DNA from: JBAYVY01 sp041674345
GTDB taxonomy: Bacteria > Planctomycetota > Phycisphaerae > Phycisphaerales > Zrk34
NCBI GenBank assembly: GCA_041674345.1
Contig: JBAYVY010000105.1
Location: 1 to 10,183 of the forward strand
DNA length: 10,183 nucleotides
Direction of reading: 5' to 3'
The notes under the pieces were generated by a model that did not search any database, was not told where the DNA came from, and was given only the letters and a program-made list of their open reading frames with translations. The translations under genes were made by a program, and so were the position numbers. Below are positions 7,229 to 10,183 of the stretch, piece after piece. Within the stretch, counting starts at the first letter, position 1, and every line of letters starts with the position of its first letter.

Positions 7229-7624
7229 ATGAAACGAACGGCGTTATTCATCGGAGCGGCGGCGGGGATGCTGGGCGTGATCGCGGGGGCCTTCGGGGCG
7301 CATGGATTGCGTCAGCACGTTTCGCCGGAGATGCTGGGGGTGTGGCACACGGCGGCGGAATATCAGATGTATCACGCGCTGACGCTGCTGGTGATTTCAC
7401 GCATGGAGCGAGGAACGGCGGTCGCGGCGGCGGCGGTGTGGCTTTTCACCGCGGGCATCGTGCTGTTCAGCGGCTCGCTGTACGCGCTGGTGCTGACCAA
7501 CGGCGATGCGAAGTGGTTAGGCCCCGTCACACCGATCGGCGGCGTGTGCTTCATTCTCGGCTGGAGCGCGCTGGCGTGGTCGGCTCTTCACATCGAACAG
7601 CGCACATCGCACATCGAACATTGA
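7229..7624 (+). CDS. DUF423 family small membrane protein (YgdD-like)
   Basis: A 131-residue integral membrane protein of unknown function with about four hydrophobic helices, the usual size for DUF423. Family signatures are GAFGAHGL at 20-27, WHTAAEYQMYHAL at 39-51, LFSGSLYALVLT near 79-90 and GPVTPIGG followed by GW near 98-112. No ribosome-binding site is evident before ATG 7229. The last eleven residues, HIEQRTSHIEH, are not part of the family fold: they are encoded by a CACATCG spacer repeat running to the stop codon. Only three bases separate its stop from the recO start, so the two are probably co-transcribed. Confidence 0.92.
   Translation: MKRTALFIGAAAGMLGVIAGAFGAHGLRQHVSPEMLGVWHTAAEYQMYHALTLLVISRMERGTAVAAAAVWLFTAGIVLFSGSLYALVLTNGDAKWLGPVTPIGGVCFILGWSALAWSALHIEQRTSHIEH
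7589..7620 (+). repeat. CACATCGAACA spacer repeat fused to the end of the DUF423 gene
   Basis: CACATCGAACA occurs at 7589-7599 and again at 7610-7620, with another CACATCG at 7603-7609. It is translated as the tail HIEQRTSHIEH. Similar short repeats between genes are familiar from planctomycete and verrucomicrobial genomes, to my knowledge. It reaches to within eight bases of the recO start codon. Confidence 0.65.
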
Positions 7625-7627
7625 TTC

Positions 7628-8392
7628 ATGCCCACCCTCAAGGACAACGCGATCTGCCTGCGGCTGTACGACTGGTCGGAGACCAGCCAGGTCGCGGTGC
7701 TGCTGACCGAACAGCACGGCAAGGTGCGCGTCACCGCCAAGGGATCCAAACGATCCACGCCTTCAACGATGCTCAAGTTCAGCGGGGGATTGGAACTGCT
7801 GACACGCGGCGAGGCGGTGATGATACTGAAGCACGGCGCGGAACTGGGGAACCTGACGGAGTGGGACGTGCGGGAGGGTTACTGGGGATTGCGGAAAAAT
7901 CTGCGGGGCCTGGAACTGGCGATGTACGGGGTCGATCTGGCGCACCACCTGCTGGACGATCAGGATCCGCATCCCATGAGTTTCGCGGCATTGGCGGAAT
8001 TGCTGTCGGCACTGGCGGGCGGGGAGGAAGCCGGGGGGACGGAGCGGGCGTTGCTGCGGTTTCAGTGGACGATGATCGAGGACGCGGGGTATCGGCCGAC
8101 GCTGGCCCCCGCCCCCGGAAGTGGAAGTGGAAGTGGCAATGAAAATGGAAACGGGCCGGTGCTGTTCAGCGCGCGTGAGGGGGGATTGGTGACGGGAGCG
8201 AGTGATGCGTGGAAGGTGAGGCGGGAGACGGTGGAGGTGTTGCGGGGCGTGGCGGGGGAAGCGGGGAATGCTGACCCGCAAGCGGCTGATGTGGGGGCGG
8301 TGGTGCGGGCGAATCGGTTGTTGTGTGCGTATCTGCGGACGATATTGGACAAGCAGTTGCCGACGATGGGCGCGGTGTTGGGCGATCAGTGA
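7628..8392 (+). CDS. recO: DNA repair protein RecO
   Basis: Recombination mediator that helps RecR load RecA onto SSB-coated single-stranded DNA in the RecFOR pathway. The 254 residues fit the family. The N-terminal OB-fold carries the typical CLRLYDWSETSQVAVLLTEQHGKVRVTAKGSKR (10-42); the helical domain includes LRFQWTMIEDAGYRPTL (143-159). Many RecO proteins carry a Cys4 zinc finger directly after this point. Here the place is taken by a low-complexity linker, GSGSGSGNENGNG (164-176), encoded by a hexamer array; the protein has only two cysteines, C10 and C233, so no zinc site is possible. ATG at 7628 follows the DUF423 stop by three bases and has no Shine-Dalgarno, suggesting translation by re-initiation. 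The 3' end overlaps the convergent hydrolase gene by seven bases. Confidence 0.88.
   Translation: MPTLKDNAICLRLYDWSETSQVAVLLTEQHGKVRVTAKGSKRSTPSTMLKFSGGLELLTRGEAVMILKHGAELGNLTEWDVREGYWGLRKNLRGLELAMYGVDLAHHLLDDQDPHPMSFAALAELLSALAGGEEAGGTERALLRFQWTMIEDAGYRPTLAPAPGSGSGSGNENGNGPVLFSAREGGLVTGASDAWKVRRETVEVLRGVAGEAGNADPQAADVGAVVRANRLLCAYLRTILDKQLPTMGAVLGDQ
8117..8152 (+). repeat. Six-unit hexamer array inside recO
   Basis: Three perfect GGAAGT units (8117-8134) are followed by the variants GGCAAT, GAAAAT and GGAAAC. The array is in frame and encodes alternating Gly/Glu with Ser/Asn, forming a flexible linker. Such arrays can change length by slippage without breaking the frame. Confidence 0.85.
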
Positions 8393-9258
8393 AGGGGGAG
8401 AACCACATCTTTTCGGCGTGATTCGGGGGTGACGACCAGACGGGTGAGCTTGCCGCCGGCGAGCGTGGCCTGGATCACGGTTCGGTGCGGAGCGTGAAGT
8501 TTGAAATCCACATCCCACGCGGCGGGCCAGGCCGGAAACAACAGCACACGCCCATCTTCCAGCGGCTGGAGCAGCATGGACTGGAGCGCGATCTGGCCGG
8601 AGCAGCCATGATCCTGATCGGGGGTCCAGTCGAAGTTCGGCCCCCAGAACGCGGGGAAGCGATGGGCCGGGTCGTGCGAGGCGAAGCGCCCGGCGAGCAG
8701 TTTGGCGGCGGCGTCGGTCAGGCCGAGGTGGGCGGCGAAGATTTCGTCCTGCGCCCACCCTTTGTTCATGGGGTCTTCGCGTCGGTCGAAAGCGCGGCGG
8801 GCGGGTTCGAGATGTTCACGGTGCAGACCGTGCAATCGGAAGGGAAACACGCCGTAGAGTTCGGGGGTTTCACAGTTATGTTTGCGACCGAACGTGGCGG
8901 CGGGCGCGAGGGTGGGGGCGTCGGGCGTGTCGGCGCGAAGGGGCACGTCGGGAATCAGAGCCGCCAGTTGCGACCAGAACTTGCGATCCTCGGCGGAAGC
9001 GCAGGTTGCATCCAGCGCCAGCAGTCGTGTGGTCAGGGCGCGCAGGCCCGCGACATCGGGCATGGGGTCGAGACAGGTCCACCATGTTTCCAGGGAGGTG
9101 GATGTGGTGAGGGTCATGCGGCCGTTTTCGCGCGTGGGGTTCTGCATGTCGAAAAAATGCAGCGCGGCGTTGATGAAGGCGATGGCGTGCCGGGTGAGGA
9201 ACGCGGTGTCGCCGGTGTAGGCGGCGTAGTCGAGCATCATCATGCCCAGTTCGAGCAT
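8386..9258 (-). pseudogene. 3' fragment of the hydrolase (barrel end and C-terminal domain)
   Basis: This fragment could be translated from ATG at 9258, three codons after the TGA, but that Met lies inside a conserved helix, so it is unlikely to be a native start. It holds ETPELYGVFPFRLHG, NKGWAQDEIFAAHLGL, the HGCSGQIALQSMLLQP segment and the C-terminal LLFPAWPAAWDVDFKLHAP, typical of the end of such hydrolases and their beta-sandwich tail. It stops at 8386-8388, inside the end of recO. Confidence 0.7.
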
Positions 9259-9264
9259 GCCGTT

Positions 9265-9267
9265 TCA
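9265..9267 (-). other. In-frame TGA at an expected Trp codon
   Basis: The minus strand reads CAT TGA AAC GGC ATG, giving His, stop, Asn, Gly, Met. A single C in place of T at plus-strand position 9265 would restore TGG. No hairpin obvious to the eye follows on the minus strand that would suggest a bacterial selenocysteine insertion element. Confidence 0.8.
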
Positions 9268-10182
9268 ATGACGATTGATGTAGGGGCAGGACAGGAACGC
9301 GGCGGCACCGGGGCGATCCAAGTCGAAGCCGCCGTAGGTTCCGTTCCACGGCAGGCCGAAGAACGTCGCGGTTTCCGGCAGGAAGCCGGCGTCGGGCCGA
9401 TTGAAGAAAACACGATGCCGCTCCCGCGCGACGGCCATCTGATGCAGGTACATATTGAAACACGGAAGCATCATCTCGAAGTCGCCGGCGGCGAGCATGG
9501 GCCAGTACGCCAGGCGGGTGTTTTGAATCCAGTAGCCGCCGCCCCAACGCCGGTAGTCGGGGGTCAGGCGGCCGTCGGGCCGGTCCACCGTGAACAGTGA
9601 ACCGTTGAACTTGATCGGATAAGCGCCGCGACCGGCACAGGCGGTGATGTATCGCTGAAGGGTGTAACCGCGGGTAACGATGTCGGCCTCGGACGTGCCG
9701 GTCGCTGTGATGTGCGAGCGTTGCCAGAACGCTTTCCACCAGGCGATGTGGTCGGCGAAGCGCGGCTTGTGCGCGGAATCGGTGCGAACCTGTGCTTCGA
9801 GTTTGTCGAGGAAAGCGGCTTCGTCCGAAGCGATGTCGGTCAGCAGATGAATATCCACGCGGCGGGGATCGGGGCGATGCAGACAGCCGCCGAACGTGCG
9901 ATGCAGCAGCGGATCGGAGAAGTCTGGGTTTTCCAGCAAATGCGACAAGCCCTGCGCCGCGAGCATGGACGGATAAACCGAGAGGGTGTTGTGTTGATAC
10001 CACGCCAAACCCTGCGGGAAATCCGGTACGAGGGTGTCGGGCGTTTCGGTCGGCTGCTCCGGGGTGCATGACAGTTTTCGCGGGGGGATAGCCGACAAGA
10101 TGTAGTGGTGGGTCGCCCCGGACGGCGATCCGACGGCAGCCAACGAGCAAGGAGGTTCCATCATGGCGGCACGGACGACACG
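9265..10182 (-). pseudogene. 5' fragment of the hydrolase (middle domain), ends at premature TGA
   Basis: This fragment carries a stretch of beta-type domain, then HIAWWKAFWQRSHI, which marks the start of the helical barrel, followed by FNGSLFTVDRPDG, the WGGGYWIQNTRLAYWPML block and FLPETATFFGLPWNG. These aromatic-rich blocks are probably the sugar-binding face of the barrel. Alone it would lack the second half of the barrel and is unlikely to fold into an active enzyme. Confidence 0.7.
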
Positions 10183-10183
10183 A

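Larger units (their letters stand above)
8386..10182 (-). pseudogene. DUF5703-like glycoside-hydrolase-type protein with in-frame stop, 5' end outside window
   Basis: One reading frame runs from the right edge to 8386, interrupted only by a TGA at 9265-9267. Reading through gives continuous family-like sequence: YINRH, then the stop, then NGMLELGMMMLDY. Proteins of this type usually have a Trp in that position, as in an HW-x-G-x-LEL pattern, so TGG to TGA is the simplest explanation. The protein resembles large predicted (alpha/alpha)6-barrel glycoside hydrolases annotated DUF5703, typical of polysaccharide-degrading PVC and Bacteroidetes bacteria; I recall the family by pattern, without a search. 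The N-terminal domain lies beyond the edge, and ATG at 10164 is unlikely to be the real start because the frame is open upstream. Options are a pseudogene, a sequencing or assembly error, or a gene decaying in only part of the population. Most complete genes here end with TGA, so general TGA recoding is ruled out. Confidence 0.75.

Noticed and set aside
9265..9267. TGA read as Trp or Gly under an altered genetic code
   Set aside because: Most complete genes in the window stop properly at TGA at their expected family lengths.
8485..9600. Long open frame of 371 codons on the plus strand opposite the hydrolase
   Set aside because: It has no family-like motifs, and the minus strand carries clear hydrolase motifs over the same bases. 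Open antisense frames are common in GC-rich DNA.
8876..10150. Long 424-codon minus-strand frame overlapping the hydrolase in another phase
   Set aside because: Its translation is Arg/Pro/His-rich without motifs, whereas the chosen frame shows conserved aromatic blocks.

Overview
The window is GC-rich, densely packed and bacterial. The gene content, the weak or missing Shine-Dalgarno sites before several genes, the short foldback spacer repeats and a DUF5703-like glycoside-hydrolase-type gene all suggest a member of the PVC group, most likely a planctomycete or an uncultured relative. That placement is inference. I see no rRNA, tRNA, CRISPR array or transposase gene.

Layout from left to right. 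Positions 2-379 hold the end of an RbsA-type sugar ABC ATPase. It is followed by a foldback repeat (368-568) and the RbsC-type permease (582-1643). A second palindromic repeat (1648-1730) leads into a Kup potassium transporter (1736-3631). Next is a likely two-gene restriction-modification module: a putative PD-(D/E)XK nuclease starting at TTG (3715-4848), overlapping by ATGA a phage-Dam-type adenine methyltransferase (4845-5474). The sugar system then resumes with a lipoprotein sugar-binding protein (5514-6533) and a GmhA-like SIS isomerase (6569-7171). Housekeeping genes follow: a DUF423 membrane protein (7229-7624) and recO (7628-8392). From the other strand, a DUF5703-like glycoside hydrolase converges on recO and overlaps it by 7 bases (8386 to the right edge). 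It is broken by one in-frame TGA at 9265-9267, at a position where I expect Trp.

The ATPase, permease, binding protein and SIS isomerase look like one sugar import and processing unit. Kup and the restriction-modification pair sit inside it, as if inserted later; parts of the nuclease gene have lower GC than the flanks. Three unrelated short repeat families occur at gene junctions, and at two of them (the ATPase and DUF423) the repeat forms the end of the coding sequence. The strand bias of G over C changes from C-rich (kup through the methyltransferase) to G-rich (from the second half of the binding-protein gene to recO).

The items most worth following up are the nuclease/methyltransferase pair, the TGA at an expected Trp site in the hydrolase, and the repeat that appears to supply both a stop codon and a ribosome-binding region inside the sugar operon.
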